64,000 nt of DNA from Bifidobacterium saguini DSM 23967 (GCF_000741715.1 NZ_JGZN01000003.1:248001-312000); one strand, 5' to 3'; counted from the first letter of the stretch, positions 17,487 through 30,693 are shown. Notes: generated by a model not told the origin, from the sequence alone. Translations and numbers: made by a program.

Positions 17487-18008
17487 ATGACCGCAGTCAA
17501 CCAGCCCACCAGCAAATCCGCCAACGACTACGTTGGTTATGAATATCTGACCGTCGCCACCGCACCCGCCCGCAGCGCCATGCTTGCCGACGGCTACCGC
17601 GCCTTTGGCTGGGAACTGCAGGATGCATCCTCACGCACACTGCAGTTCCGCCGTCCACGCGCCATCGATAACAAAACCGCACTCGTGCGCCTGCAGCGAC
17701 GTTTTGAAGCGCAATCCGCGCAAATCGCCGACTTGGATGCCGCTCCGGTACGCAATGGTCGTATCGCCGGGCTGAGCTTGGGGCTCGTCGGCTGCGCATT
17801 CCTTGCCGGCGCAACGTTCGCCTATTTGGCCGCCATGATCGCGCTGATGATCGTTCTCGCCATTCCCGGCTTCGCTTGCTGGATTGCCGCATACCCGGTA
17901 TGCCGTGCCATTGCCGCATCATCCAGCCGCCGCAACGCGCAGACCATTGAGCATCTGTACGATCTCAACGACGATGTATGCCGTAAAGCGAGTGAACTGC
18001 TTGCATGA
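17487..18008 (+). CDS. Small membrane protein of unknown function
   Basis: 173 residues from the ATG at 17487; an ATG one codon earlier is closer to the AAGGAG site. The N-terminal 90 residues are soluble and basic (LQFRRPRAIDNKTALVRLQR). They are followed by two adjacent membrane helices (about 93-140) and a C-terminal tail with a helical segment (NAQTIEHLYDLNDDVCRKAS). I do not recognise a named family. It follows the two-component operon by 91 bases on the same strand and could be part of that regulon. No enzyme motif is visible. Confidence 0.75.
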   Translation: MTAVNQPTSKSANDYVGYEYLTVATAPARSAMLADGYRAFGWELQDASSRTLQFRRPRAIDNKTALVRLQRRFEAQSAQIADLDAAPVRNGRIAGLSLGLVGCAFLAGATFAYLAAMIALMIVLAIPGFACWIAAYPVCRAIAASSSRRNAQTIEHLYDLNDDVCRKASELLA

Positions 18009-18093
18009 TTATTGTTCGAGTGATTGAGGTATGTTGCGCTGTTGTGAAACGTGCGTGGTTCATAGTGCTGAAAAGGGGATAGTAGGACACAAT

Positions 18094-19473
18094 ATGACGG
18101 GGAAGAAGCAGACGATAATAACCGATAAGCAACGCACGGCGATTTTCGCAGTACTGCTGGCCGCGTGCATCGCCGGCGCCTTCGCGCAAACATCACTGAC
18201 CACCGCGCTACCGGCCATCATGACAAGCCTCAATATTTCCGCAGTGCTCGGCAATTGGCTGACCAGTGGTTTCTCATTGGCGATGGGCGTGATTATTCCG
18301 GCTACCGCGTTCATGATGAAACGCTTCAACACTAAGCCACTGTTTTTGACTGGTCTTGCATTGTTCGCCGGTGGCCTGTTGCTGGCGGCCGTCTCGCAGA
18401 GTTTCCCTTTACTGATGGCGGCGCGCATTGTTCAAGCATTCGGTTCGGGCATCTCCCTATCCATGACGCAGGTGATTATCCTCGCGCTGTACGCTGAATC
18501 CGGCGTGGGTACGGCAATGGGGTTCTACGGGCTTGCTGTTTCCGCGGCGCCGGTGATTGCGCCGACGATTTCCGGCATCATGGTCGACCACTGGGGATGG
18601 CAGTCTATCTTCTGGGTGGCAGGCGGTATTTCAGCGCTTGTGTTGGTGATTGCGTTTCCGGTGATGCGCAATGTGCTCACCACATCGGCCAGCGCACATC
18701 TCGATATGCTCTCATTCATTCTTGCGGCCTTCGGCTTCGTCGGGCTGCAGCTCGGTTTCAGTAATCTTGGCGTGGCTCCTGCATTCAGCTGGCAGGTTTT
18801 CGGGGCACTTGCTGTGGGCGCCATCTGCCTCGCCGTGTTTGTTGCTCGCCAATTCAAGATTGATCATCCGCTGCTGCAACTGCGTATTTTCGCCACACGA
18901 GACTTCACTGTGGCGGTGCTGCTCAGTATGTTCCTGTACGCGGTGCTTATCGCCGGCTCTACAATTCTGCCGATTTACATGCAGCAGATGAACGGTGCCA
19001 CGGTGACAATGTCGGCGCTCGCCATGCTGCCCGGCTCGCTGGTGATGGCGGTCTCTTCGCCTGTTACCGGGCGAGTGTTTGACCGATTCGGTATTCGCCC
19101 GCTGGCTATCGGCGGCATGGCTTTGCTGGCCGTTACGATGATTCCGTTTGGATTCCTGACTTCCTCAACGCCGATTTGGTGGATTGCCGTGGTGTTCGCC
19201 GTGCGTTCGGTGGCCGTGGCAATGGTGATGATGCCGGCCGCTACCTGGGGTTTGGCGTCGGTGGAGCGCAGGTATGCCAGCGATGCCAGCGCGTTGTTGA
19301 CTTCATTGCGTACGATTGCCGGTGCGCTCGGCTCCGCAGTATTCGTGGCGGTGATGGTTGCGTGCGGCAATAATCCGAGTGGTGTTTCCGTCGCCTTCTG
19401 GTCAATGGTTGGTGTGGCCGTAGTGGGCCTCATCATGGCTGTGGCGTGCTGCTATCGCTCTTCAGTGAATTGA
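18094..19473 (+). CDS. MFS drug exporter, DHA2-like
   Basis: 459 residues, with about 12-14 hydrophobic helices spread along the whole length. The start is set at the ATG at 18094 (MTGKKQTIITDKQRT); an upstream in-frame TTG would add 21 residues without a membrane-protein look. Family features are visible: TTALPAIMTSLNI in helix 1, an ARIVQAFGSGI motif C-like region, and GRVFDRFGIRPLAIGG in the loop after the seventh or eighth helix. It probably exports amphipathic drugs or metabolites with proton antiport. The end overlaps the convergent TetR gene by 41 bases. The TetR protein is a candidate repressor. Confidence 0.92.
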   Translation: MTGKKQTIITDKQRTAIFAVLLAACIAGAFAQTSLTTALPAIMTSLNISAVLGNWLTSGFSLAMGVIIPATAFMMKRFNTKPLFLTGLALFAGGLLLAAVSQSFPLLMAARIVQAFGSGISLSMTQVIILALYAESGVGTAMGFYGLAVSAAPVIAPTISGIMVDHWGWQSIFWVAGGISALVLVIAFPVMRNVLTTSASAHLDMLSFILAAFGFVGLQLGFSNLGVAPAFSWQVFGALAVGAICLAVFVARQFKIDHPLLQLRIFATRDFTVAVLLSMFLYAVLIAGSTILPIYMQQMNGATVTMSALAMLPGSLVMAVSSPVTGRVFDRFGIRPLAIGGMALLAVTMIPFGFLTSSTPIWWIAVVFAVRSVAVAMVMMPAATWGLASVERRYASDASALLTSLRTIAGALGSAVFVAVMVACGNNPSGVSVAFWSMVGVAVVGLIMAVACCYRSSVN

Positions 19474-20041
19474 TGAGCTGCGCGATGGTATCCGGCAATA
19501 TGGAGCGGCTCAGCCATGTGATATTTTCCGGGGTGAATACCGCTGGCGCCTGTGCGAGGATGCCAAGCATGCCGCTGGATGCGAATTCCAGCACAATGCG
19601 CTGACCTGGATTGAGTGCCTCTGAATCGCAGCCGAGCGTTGCCAGCCATATTTCGATGACATGGCTTTTCAGCTGATTGACCAGTCCTGTAGAGCCATGT
19701 GGGCCGGCGATAAGTGCCAGCTTCCGAATGCTGGCAACACGCTGTGGTGTGGCTATGCTGGCGATGGCATAGTCACAGATCGCATCAATACCTTCATCTT
19801 GCCGAATGATATGCGCGATGAACGCGGTGATATCGGGATCTCCATAGATTGACGCGATGGCATCGTCGGCAAGTTCGGGAATGTTGCCGTAATGGTAGTA
19901 GAACGCGCTGCGGTTCAAGCCGCTCAATCGCGTGACATCGCTGATGGTGATTTGCGCATACGGTTTTTGCTCCAGCAGTTGCCAGAATGCATCCTGCATT
20001 CTTTCGGGTGCACTCTGCTCGCCTGTCTTCGGTCGTGCCAT
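19433..20041 (-). CDS. TetR family transcriptional regulator
   Basis: 202 residues. The N-terminal helix-turn-helix is typical (YAQITISDVTRLSGLNRSAFYYHYGNI, shown in parts: ITISDVTRLSGL, RSAFYYHYGNI). The C-terminal ligand domain is less conserved. It is divergent from the MacB-like ABC exporter (20333) and tail-overlaps the MFS gene by 41 bases, so it may control either exporter. A perfect 10-base palindrome, TTGACGTCAA, lies about 22 bases upstream of its start. The inducer is unknown. The start is the ATG at 20041. Confidence 0.92.
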   Translation of the reverse strand: MARPKTGEQSAPERMQDAFWQLLEQKPYAQITISDVTRLSGLNRSAFYYHYGNIPELADDAIASIYGDPDITAFIAHIIRQDEGIDAICDYAIASIATPQRVASIRKLALIAGPHGSTGLVNQLKSHVIEIWLATLGCDSEALNPGQRIVLEFASSGMLGILAQAPAVFTPENITWLSRSILPDTIAQLINSLKSDSSTPQP

Positions 20042-20062
20042 ATATGCCCTTCGTACTGCTGT

Positions 20063-20072
20063 TTGACGTCAA
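20063..20072. promoter_or_regulatory. Candidate TetR operator palindrome
   Basis: TTGACGTCAA is a perfect 10-base palindrome 22 bases upstream of the tetR-family start, within the divergent interval shared with the ABC exporter. The position suits autoregulation. The interval also contains a diverged small repeat near 20247-20279 and no gene. Confidence 0.4.
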
Positions 20073-20332
20073 TCAATAACTCAACATCGTATCGTGTTTT
20101 TCGCAGAATACTGCGGTTTTGAAGCGGAAACCCAACATAATGCTGAATTACGTGGATTTTATTACCCAACAGGGTGATGTATTTCTTGAAGTGCGATGCG
20201 TGGTGCCAACAGCATCCAGCCTACGTCTGCTCTCAAGCCAGCTGCAGCTGACAGTTCTTCTGACCAGAGGAACCAGAGAGCGGTAGGTTCAATGATCGAA
20301 TACAGTCATCGCAAGAGAGGACTTACGATACC

Positions 20333-21034
20333 GTGGCTTTCCTTGAATTCCATGATGTAGTGCGGCAGTACGGCAGCGGTGAATCCGCAGTGCTGGCGCT
20401 GAACCATGCCAATTTCGATATCGAACAAGGTGAACTTGCTGTGATTCTCGGCGCTTCCGGTGCCGGCAAATCCACCACGTTGAACATTCTGGGCGGCATG
20501 GATCGCGCCACCTCAGGCTCGGTAATCATCGATGGCAAAGACATCACCAAAGCCAACGAATCCCAGCTCACCGACTACCGCAGATTCGATGTGGGTTTCG
20601 TCTTCCAGTTCTACAATCTCGTACCCAATCTAACCGCTCTTGAGAACGTGGAACTCGCCTCGCAGATCTGCCCGAATGCGCTCGACGCTCGCGAAACTCT
20701 CGATAAAGTCGGACTCGGCGACCGTCTCGCCAACTTCCCTGCGCAGCTTTCCGGTGGCGAACAACAGCGTGTTTCCATCGCACGCGCCCTTGCCAAGAAT
20801 CCGAAACTGCTTCTGTGCGACGAACCAACCGGTGCACTCGACTACAACACCGGCAAAGAAGTGCTCCAACTCCTGCAGGATTCCTGCCGACAGCATGGCA
20901 TTACCGTGGCACTGGTGACTCACAACTCAGCGCTCGCTCCAATGGGCGACCGTCTGATTCGTTTCCGCTCCGGCAAAGTCACCGAGATCACGCGCAATCC
21001 GAACCCCACGCCTATCGCGGATATCGAATGGTAG
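20333..21034 (+). CDS. ABC exporter ATP-binding subunit, MacB/LolD-like
   Basis: 233 residues. All ABC motifs are present: Walker [11 protein letters not shown]-loop FVFQFYNL, signature [15 protein letters not shown], Walker [13 protein letters not shown] and the switch His in VALVTHNS. The sequence type ([18 protein letters not shown]) is that of ATPases that partner FtsX-like permeases rather than importers. GTG start. The permease follows 19 bases downstream. The pair probably exports or extracts a peptide, lipid or antimicrobial. It is divergent from a TetR regulator. Confidence 0.94.
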   Translation: MAFLEFHDVVRQYGSGESAVLALNHANFDIEQGELAVILGASGAGKSTTLNILGGMDRATSGSVIIDGKDITKANESQLTDYRRFDVGFVFQFYNLVPNLTALENVELASQICPNALDARETLDKVGLGDRLANFPAQLSGGEQQRVSIARALAKNPKLLLCDEPTGALDYNTGKEVLQLLQDSCRQHGITVALVTHNSALAPMGDRLIRFRSGKVTEITRNPNPTPIADIEW

Positions 21035-21053
21035 GGGAGCGGCGGAAACACTC

Positions 21054-23555
21054 ATGAAGAAAACAGCACTCTGGAAAGACGCGTGGCGCGCCATCGCCGG
21101 CAACGGCAAACGCTTCGCCGCCATGCTCGTGATCGTAGCGGTCGGCGTGATGATGCTCGGCGGGCTCAACACCATAGCTCGGGATATTCGCGGTGGCATG
21201 GATGAATTCTTCGACAATACAGCCATGCACGACGTCTCCATCATCTCCACTCTCGGCTTTGATGATGACGATATTGCCGCGCTTAAACAGGTCGATGGTG
21301 TTGCCAAGGTCGCTGGCGAACACTCAGCCAGCGTGACCACGGCCATCGACGGCAAGCAATCTTCAGCAACCGTCACCACCTTAAACAATCAAGGCGTCGA
21401 ACAGCCATATCTCAAGGATGGCAGGCTGCCGAAATCGACCCACGAAATCGCAGTAACCGAGCAGTACCTGAATGATAGTGGCAAATCGCTGGGTGATACC
21501 CTGACCTTCAAGCCTGATGATTCCGGCACTGCCGGAAGTGCTGCGGGTGATTCGGAAGGTACGTTTGCAGACGGTAAGTACACCATCGTCGGCACAGTGA
21601 TCGACCCGAATGATATCGTGAACCCGACCGGTCCGCTGGCCTTGGTTTCCGGTGCGAAAACCGTCTACTCGATGTTCGTTGCCGAAGACTCGTTGCGTAC
21701 CGTTGACGCTCCATATACGTCAGTGGTTATTACAGTGCTTGGAGCGAAGGCCCTGAACACCTATGATGACGACTATCTCAATGCCGTTGATGATGCGGTC
21801 GCCAACATCGAAGACATCCAAACGACCCGTGAGCAAGCGCGCACCGACGCCGTGCATCAAGCCAAGTGGATTATTCGCGACCGCAGCGCCGTGACCAGCT
21901 ACGAGGATGTGAAAACCCAAACCGAAATGATCGCGCGCCTGGGTACGATGTTCCCGGTGCTGTTCCTCATCATCGCACTGCTGGTAAGCCTCACCGCCAT
22001 CACGCGCATGGTAGAGGAGGATCGCGGACTCATCGGCACCTATAAAGCGCTCGGCTATACGCGTCACGAAATCATGCTTAAGTACTTGGTGTATTCGGGT
22101 GCTGCATGCCTGTTCGGCGGACTGCTCGGCGATGTATTGGGCTTGATTGGCCTGCCGTTCATGTTCACTCGAAAAGTCATTACTGATATGTATGTGCTGC
22201 CGAGTTATCCGCTGCTGGCTGACTGGCGACTTGCACTCGGTGGCGTACTGCTGTTCGTGGTCATCATTACCGGCGCTGCCATGATTGCTTGTGCTGGCTC
22301 GCTCAGGTTGGAGCCGGCCGAACTCATGCGCCCCAAGGCACCCAAGGCTGGTAAAACCATTTTTCTGCAGCGTATCGGATTCATCTGGAATCATTTGAGC
22401 TTCCTCGGCAAGGTGACCGCGCGCAACCTGTTCCGGTACAAGTCGCGTGCGTTGATGGTCATCATCGGCGTGCTCGGCTGCACGGCGTTGATGACTGCCG
22501 GATTCGGCATGGGCAGCTCGGCCTTGACGCTGATGCCGCGCCAGCACAGCGAGATTGCGCCCTACGATGTGATGGCTGTGACTTCTGCCGCTAATCATGA
22601 CAAGGCTCAGAGCGCGCTGGATAATGATTCCGAAGTGAAATCCACCTTGCCTCTGCAACTTGGCAGCGTCACGCTTGCACCGGTACAACAGCCCGGCTCT
22701 GATACCACGGACGATGCGAAACTCGCTGCGCAGCTGATGGTCATTCCGGACGGCAAATCAACGGACGGCTACATCAATCTGCAAACGTCGGACGGCTCAC
22801 CCATCGAGCTGAAGTTTGCGGATGGCGATATCGTCGTCACTGCCAATGCGGCGCGCAAGCTGGCGCTTACCTCCGGCTCCACCGTGAACCTCACCGACCA
22901 GATGGCCAACACTACCGATGCCACCGTGCACGAAGTTGCCCAGTACTACACCGGCAATCTGGTAGTCATGTCTCAGTCCACATATGAGCAGCTGTTTGAT
23001 GCGGATTATGCGCCAAATGCTGACTTCATCAATGTGCGAGGCGACGATGATGCCCAAATCGCTTTCGCGGATGATTTGGCCGAGCAGAGCGAATACCTGT
23101 CGGTGACGAGTTCCGCCAAACAGGAGCGTGATTTCTCGAAGAGCTTCCAGTTGTTCTTCGTAATGATCGGCTTCATCGTGATCATGGCTGCAATCCTGGC
23201 TGTGGTGGTGCTCTACACGCTGGCCAGTACGAACATTTCCGAGCGCGAGCGCGAGCTGGCCACTATCAAGGTGCTCGGCTTCCGCAAGCGCGAGGTGCAT
23301 GGGTATGTCAATAAGGAAATGTTGCTGCTGAGCGTCATCGGCATTGCGATCGGTATGCCGTGTGGACGCGGACTGCTTGGCTTCCTGGTGAGCCAGTTGG
23401 ATCTGCCGGGCATGAACATCGTGCCGAACGTGCTCTGGTTCTGCTACGCGGGCGCGGCTGCGCTGGCACTCGCCTTCACGCTGCTGGTGAGTCTCGCCAC
23501 CAACCGCTCTCTCGACCGTATCGACATGGTCGGCGCCCTAAAAAGCCCGGAGTGA
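21054..23555 (+). CDS. ABC transporter permease, FtsX-like (MacB family)
   Basis: 833 residues. The N-terminal helix (about 22-42) is followed by a large extracellular domain (about 45-295). Three helices of the first FtsX-like domain come next (VLFLIIALLVSLTAITRM, with VEEDRGLIGTYKALGYTR and EIMLKYLVYSGAACLFGG). A second unit follows: a helix near 465, another extracellular domain, and three helices (FFVMIGFIVIMAAILAVVVL, ISERERELATIKVLGFRKRE). This is the usual two-unit layout for long actinobacterial permeases. It works with the ATPase upstream. No attached periplasmic-type adaptor is encoded next to it. Substrate unknown. Confidence 0.93.
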   Translation: MKKTALWKDAWRAIAGNGKRFAAMLVIVAVGVMMLGGLNTIARDIRGGMDEFFDNTAMHDVSIISTLGFDDDDIAALKQVDGVAKVAGEHSASVTTAIDGKQSSATVTTLNNQGVEQPYLKDGRLPKSTHEIAVTEQYLNDSGKSLGDTLTFKPDDSGTAGSAAGDSEGTFADGKYTIVGTVIDPNDIVNPTGPLALVSGAKTVYSMFVAEDSLRTVDAPYTSVVITVLGAKALNTYDDDYLNAVDDAVANIEDIQTTREQARTDAVHQAKWIIRDRSAVTSYEDVKTQTEMIARLGTMFPVLFLIIALLVSLTAITRMVEEDRGLIGTYKALGYTRHEIMLKYLVYSGAACLFGGLLGDVLGLIGLPFMFTRKVITDMYVLPSYPLLADWRLALGGVLLFVVIITGAAMIACAGSLRLEPAELMRPKAPKAGKTIFLQRIGFIWNHLSFLGKVTARNLFRYKSRALMVIIGVLGCTALMTAGFGMGSSALTLMPRQHSEIAPYDVMAVTSAANHDKAQSALDNDSEVKSTLPLQLGSVTLAPVQQPGSDTTDDAKLAAQLMVIPDGKSTDGYINLQTSDGSPIELKFADGDIVVTANAARKLALTSGSTVNLTDQMANTTDATVHEVAQYYTGNLVVMSQSTYEQLFDADYAPNADFINVRGDDDAQIAFADDLAEQSEYLSVTSSAKQERDFSKSFQLFFVMIGFIVIMAAILAVVVLYTLASTNISERERELATIKVLGFRKREVHGYVNKEMLLLSVIGIAIGMPCGRGLLGFLVSQLDLPGMNIVPNVLWFCYAGAAALALAFTLLVSLATNRSLDRIDMVGALKSPE

Positions 23556-23593
23556 TGTAGCTTGCCTGCCGATTGGGCGGCTAATCCGCTCGT

Positions 23594-23706
23594 ATTCCTT
23601 TGTAAGTTTGCGCAATTGACGGATGGTGTGCGAACTTACAAAGGATTTCAGCGGCAAAATCGTTTGTATGTTCGCGCGGCACCCGTGAATTGCGCGAACG
23701 TACGGA
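23594..23706. repeat. Double-hairpin intergenic repeat, copy C
   Basis: Hairpin one (23594-23647) pairs ATTCCTTTGTAAGTT with AACTTACAAAGGAT; here the core has changed to GTAAGTT on one arm and AACTTAC on the other, a compensated change. Hairpin two (23656-23706) has CGTTTGTATGTTCGCGC against GCGCGAACGTACG, with some mismatches. It is the third locus of this family in the window, again between genes. Confidence 0.75.
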
Positions 23707-23846
23707 TGCTGAAGGGGAAAACCAGCGGAAGCGTTGGTGCGGGGTGTTGGCGGAGGGGGAGAGGCGCGGGGCGTATTGTCTCCGCATTGGGCGCGAGACT
23801 TATAATGGTCAAGCGGGATTGAAGAGATCGTAAAGGATTGGCAATC

Positions 23847-24569
23847 ATGGCTGCAGGGCGTCATGGGCGGTTAAGCGCCGACGAACAGGTTCGTATGAGA
23901 CGTGTTTATGCCAGGCGTCGTGCTGTGGTTGCCGTGTGTGCAGTACTGGTTCTTCTTTTGGCCGGCCTGAGTGCGCATGCTGCAATGGGTGGATGGTCTC
24001 GAGGAACCGCACCCCGAAATCAGTCTGATATCGCGGCGCAAACCGTGGCGCAAACACCTTTCTCCACGATTGACCCCGTCGTGGAGCGCGACAATGTTCC
24101 ACAGCCTAATCAGGCTATTCAGGAGCAACGCGATCAGGAGGCGGCGCGAGCTCGGTGGACCAATCCCACGGGCAGTCAGCCGGACCTGTCGCAGTACTCC
24201 AACTTGAGCGTGGACGTGAACCTTGCCGAGCAAAAAGTGTATGTGAAATCCAATGGGGAAACCATATATACGATGATTGCCAGCAGTGGCATGAATGACG
24301 CCACGCCACGAGGCAATTATGTGATTCAACAGCGCGGCACGCATTTCTACAATGCTTCCGAAGGCATGGGAGCTGATTATTGGGTGCGATTCCGAGGCAG
24401 CTACCTGTTCCATTCGGTGCCCACAGGGCCTGAGGCTGGTGATTACATTGCCAGCGAAGGCGAAAAGCTTGGTCAGCCGGCTTCGCATGGCTGTGTTCGA
24501 CTGACCGTGGCCGATGCTCAATGGTTCTATAACCAGATTCCCGAAGGTACGCCGGTTACTATTGCGTGA
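23847..24569 (+). CDS. L,D-transpeptidase (YkuD domain)
   Basis: 240 residues from the ATG at 23847, nine bases after an AAAGGA site. A signal anchor helix (about 26-44) follows a basic N-terminus, then a linker of about 75 residues rich in Gln, Pro and Asn. The YkuD domain follows (VDVNLAEQKVYV near 125 to the end). The catalytic motif SHGCVRL has Cys216, with the partner His in SYLFHSVP. It should form 3-3 crosslinks in peptidoglycan or attach proteins to it, outside the membrane. It stands alone. The short ending TPVTIA is typical of the family. Confidence 0.93.
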   Translation: MAAGRHGRLSADEQVRMRRVYARRRAVVAVCAVLVLLLAGLSAHAAMGGWSRGTAPRNQSDIAAQTVAQTPFSTIDPVVERDNVPQPNQAIQEQRDQEAARARWTNPTGSQPDLSQYSNLSVDVNLAEQKVYVKSNGETIYTMIASSGMNDATPRGNYVIQQRGTHFYNASEGMGADYWVRFRGSYLFHSVPTGPEAGDYIASEGEKLGQPASHGCVRLTVADAQWFYNQIPEGTPVTIA

Positions 24570-24778
24570 CACCCTGTAACGACTACACGCCGTACATATG
24601 ATGGTATGGCAATTGTGTGCAGCGACTGAAATGTTGCGGCTGCAAAGCGGCTCAAGCACTCATGTGCCGGCATGCATGCGCAACCCCGATGGGTGCGCTG
24701 TATACCCGTTGTGGCATAATTGCCGAGGCAATTTTTGGGCATTGCCCTAGAAGTTTGATTTGAAAACAGGTGAATAAC

Positions 24779-25342
24779 GTGGCACAGACTACCAATGACA
24801 TCAAGAACGGTTCCGTCCTGAACCTGGACGGCCAGCTGTGGACCGTCATGAAGTTCCAGCACGTCAAGCCGGGCAAGGGCCCCGCTTTCGTGCGCACCAC
24901 CATCAAGAACGTGCTTTCCGGCAAGATCGTTGACAAGACCTTCAACGCTGGCATGAAGATGGAATTCGAGACCGTGGACAACCGTACCCTCCAGTACTCC
25001 TACGAGGATGGCGACAACTTCGTGTTCATGGACATGACCACCTACGATCAGATCATGGTTCCGAAGACCCTCGTGGGCGACAAGGCCAAGTTCCTGCTCG
25101 AAGGCACCGACTGCCTGGTTTCCTTCCACGACGGCACCCCGCTGAACGTTGATCTGCCGGGTTCCGTGGTTCTGACCATCACCCACACTGAGCCGGGCCT
25201 GCAGGGCAACCGCTCCAACGCTGGCACCAAGCCGGCTACCGTTGAGACCGGCGCCGAGATTCAGGTGCCGCTGTTCATCAACGAAGGCGATCGCGTCAAG
25301 ATCAACACCGAAGACGGCTCCTACACCGGCCGCGAGAACTGA
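24779..25342 (+). CDS. efp: Translation elongation factor P
   Basis: 187 residues, the normal length, from the GTG at 24779; an in-frame GTG three codons earlier is itself part of the ribosome site AGGTG. Three beta-barrel domains: a KOW-like N-terminal domain with the loop [10 protein letters not shown] (Lys33 at the tip), the central OB domain and the C-terminal OB domain ([18 protein letters not shown]). It relieves ribosome stalling at polyproline. The PGKGP loop is the type described for actinobacterial EF-P that works without lysine modification, and no modification enzyme is seen nearby. nusB follows 33 bases downstream. Confidence 0.98.
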   Translation: MAQTTNDIKNGSVLNLDGQLWTVMKFQHVKPGKGPAFVRTTIKNVLSGKIVDKTFNAGMKMEFETVDNRTLQYSYEDGDNFVFMDMTTYDQIMVPKTLVGDKAKFLLEGTDCLVSFHDGTPLNVDLPGSVVLTITHTEPGLQGNRSNAGTKPATVETGAEIQVPLFINEGDRVKINTEDGSYTGREN

Positions 25343-25375
25343 TTCTTTCCACAACACTGGAGGATTAGCAGCAGT

Positions 25376-25855
25376 ATGGCACGTTCTACCGCGCGCAAGA
25401 GGGCTCTGAACACCCTGTATGAGGCAGATGAAAAGAGCCAGGATATCCTGTCTCTGCTCGATGAGCGTATCGCTCACCCGGGCGCTCAGACCCCGCTTCC
25501 TGACTACGCCATTGAAATTGTTCGTGGCGTGGCAGAACATCGTCGCCAAATCGACCGCACCCTGGATGATTGCTCCACGGGCTGGAAGGTCAGGCGCATG
25601 GGTGTGGTCGATCGCAACATTCTGCGTATCGCCACTTGGGAGATTCTGTTTAATGATGAGGTGCCGGGCAAGGTAGCCATCGATGAGGCATTGGCATTGG
25701 CCAAGACCTTGTGCGATGACGATGCTCCGGCGTTCATTCACGGTTTGCTTTCCGCTGTGTGCAATGCGAAGGATGCTGAACCGGCAACAGAAGATTCCAC
25801 CGATGCCGTTGATTCTGCAGTTCCGTCCGCTGATGATCAGCAGACGGAAGAATAG
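25376..25855 (+). CDS. nusB: Transcription antitermination factor NusB
   Basis: 159 residues. The NusB fold is evident: an Arg-rich start STARKRALNTLYEAD, YAIEIVRGV, then RMGVVDRNILRIATWEIL, VPGKVAIDEALALAKTL and FIHGLLSAV. It binds boxA RNA with NusE to promote rRNA antitermination. It has an acidic C-terminal tail of about 28 residues (PATEDSTDAVDSAV region) beyond the core fold, common in this genus. It is probably co-transcribed with efp and ends at a strong terminator. Confidence 0.97.
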   Translation: MARSTARKRALNTLYEADEKSQDILSLLDERIAHPGAQTPLPDYAIEIVRGVAEHRRQIDRTLDDCSTGWKVRRMGVVDRNILRIATWEILFNDEVPGKVAIDEALALAKTLCDDDAPAFIHGLLSAVCNAKDAEPATEDSTDAVDSAVPSADDQQTEE

Positions 25856-25864
25856 TTATTGATT

Positions 25865-25892
25865 AAGCCTCCCCATTGTGGGGAGGCTTTTT
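25865..25892 (+). terminator. Rho-independent terminator after nusB
   Basis: AAGCCTCCCC pairs with GGGGAGGCTT around ATTGT and runs into TTTTT. It separates efp-nusB from the pyrimidine operon. Confidence 0.92.
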
Positions 25893-26054
25893 CATGGGCA
25901 AGTGACACTTCGCTTGCACCATGTGAGCCGGTATAACCGGTTGCCTCCGCCAGCGAGGCATGGTTTGTGCGCTGCATTTCGCTCAGGCGGCGTGTGAGTC
26001 TTAGCTGGCCGTTAACCTTGGTACGAATACCCGAAACAGCATAAGGGGGTTTTG

Positions 26055-27308
26055 GTGAGCCAGAACGAGTCCGGAACCATCGCTATTCCGATGTATGACA
26101 AGGACGATGCAGTCCTCGTTTTGGAAGACGGACAGGTGTATGTGGGAGAGCCATATGGCGCCCTGGGCAAGACGACCGGTGAGATCGTCTTCGCCACCGG
26201 CATGACCGGATACCAGGAAACGCTCACCGATCCGAGCTACGATCGCCAGATCGTGGTGCAGACCTTCCCACACATCGGTGATACCGGTGTGAACAGCGAG
26301 GATCCTGAATCCTCCCGCATTTGGGTCGCCGGCTATGTGGTGCGTGATCCTTCCCCGAACGTCAGCAATTGGCGTGCCGAAGGCAGCTTGGATGACGACT
26401 TGAAGAAGAACGGCATCGTCTCCCTGAGCCACATCGATACCCGCAAGCTCGTGCGCCATCTGCGCTCCGCTGGTGTGATGCGTGCCGGCATCTTCTCCGG
26501 TGATGCTCTGCTTAATCCGGAAAACGGCAAGCTGCGTGATATCGACAGCATGCTTCAGGACGTGAAGAACACGCCGCAGATGCAGGGCCTGAGCCTGTAC
26601 GATGAAGTCTCCACCAAGGAGATGTACACCATCGAGCCGTGCGGTGAATATGAAGGCAAGGAGCCGCTGTACACCGTGGCTGCAGTTGACCTCGGTATCA
26701 AGGGCATGACCCCGCACCGTATGGCTGAGCGTGGCTGCCGCGTGCATGTGGTGCCGTCCACCACCACGTTCGAGCAGATTGAAGCCCTGAACCCAGATGG
26801 TGTCTTCTTCTCCAATGGCCCGGGTGACCCGGAGCAGGCCGGTCCGGAAATCGAACTGCTGCGCAAGGTCTTGGACGCCGGATACCCGTTCTTCGGTATT
26901 TGCTTCGGCAATCAGCTGCTGGGCCGTTCCCTTGGCTTCGGCACCTACAAGCTGAAGTTCGGCCACCGAGGCATCAACCAGCCGGTCAAGGATGTGACCA
27001 CCGGCAAGGTGGAAGTCACCGCCCATAACCACGGCTTCGCAGTCGATGCGCCGATCGGCAAGACTGTGGACGCCCCGTTTGAAAACGGCAAATATGGCAA
27101 GGTGTTCGTCTCCCACATCGATTTGAACGATGACGTGGTCGAAGGCCTGCAGTGCGTGGACATCCCCGCATTCTCCGTGCAGTACCACCCGGAGGCCGCA
27201 GCAGGCCCGCACGATGCGGCCTACCTGTTCGACCGTTTCTGCGAACTGATGAAGAACAACCCGCGCGACGCTCGCGCCAACAACGCCAACATCAAGGAAG
27301 GTAAGTGA
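26055..27308 (+). CDS. carA: Carbamoyl phosphate synthase small subunit
   Basis: 417 residues from the GTG at 26055, with AAGGGGG upstream; a TTG one codon earlier is less likely. It has an N-terminal CPSase small domain ([32 protein letters not shown]) and a C-terminal class I glutamine amidotransferase domain with the nucleophile Cys in [12 protein letters not shown] and His-Glu in [10 protein letters not shown]. It supplies ammonia from glutamine to CarB for arginine and pyrimidine synthesis. It is first gene of carA-carB-pyrF, with carB starting one base after the stop. Confidence 0.98.
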   Translation: MSQNESGTIAIPMYDKDDAVLVLEDGQVYVGEPYGALGKTTGEIVFATGMTGYQETLTDPSYDRQIVVQTFPHIGDTGVNSEDPESSRIWVAGYVVRDPSPNVSNWRAEGSLDDDLKKNGIVSLSHIDTRKLVRHLRSAGVMRAGIFSGDALLNPENGKLRDIDSMLQDVKNTPQMQGLSLYDEVSTKEMYTIEPCGEYEGKEPLYTVAAVDLGIKGMTPHRMAERGCRVHVVPSTTTFEQIEALNPDGVFFSNGPGDPEQAGPEIELLRKVLDAGYPFFGICFGNQLLGRSLGFGTYKLKFGHRGINQPVKDVTTGKVEVTAHNHGFAVDAPIGKTVDAPFENGKYGKVFVSHIDLNDDVVEGLQCVDIPAFSVQYHPEAAAGPHDAAYLFDRFCELMKNNPRDARANNANIKEGK

Positions 27309-27309
27309 T

Positions 27310-30692
<3,383 letters not shown>

Positions 30693-30693
<1 letters not shown>

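Noticed and set aside
24570-24778. RNA gene in the gap before efp
   Set aside because: No tRNA cloverleaf or known small RNA fold could be drawn. Only a short AATTGCCGAGGCAATT palindrome near 24717 is present.
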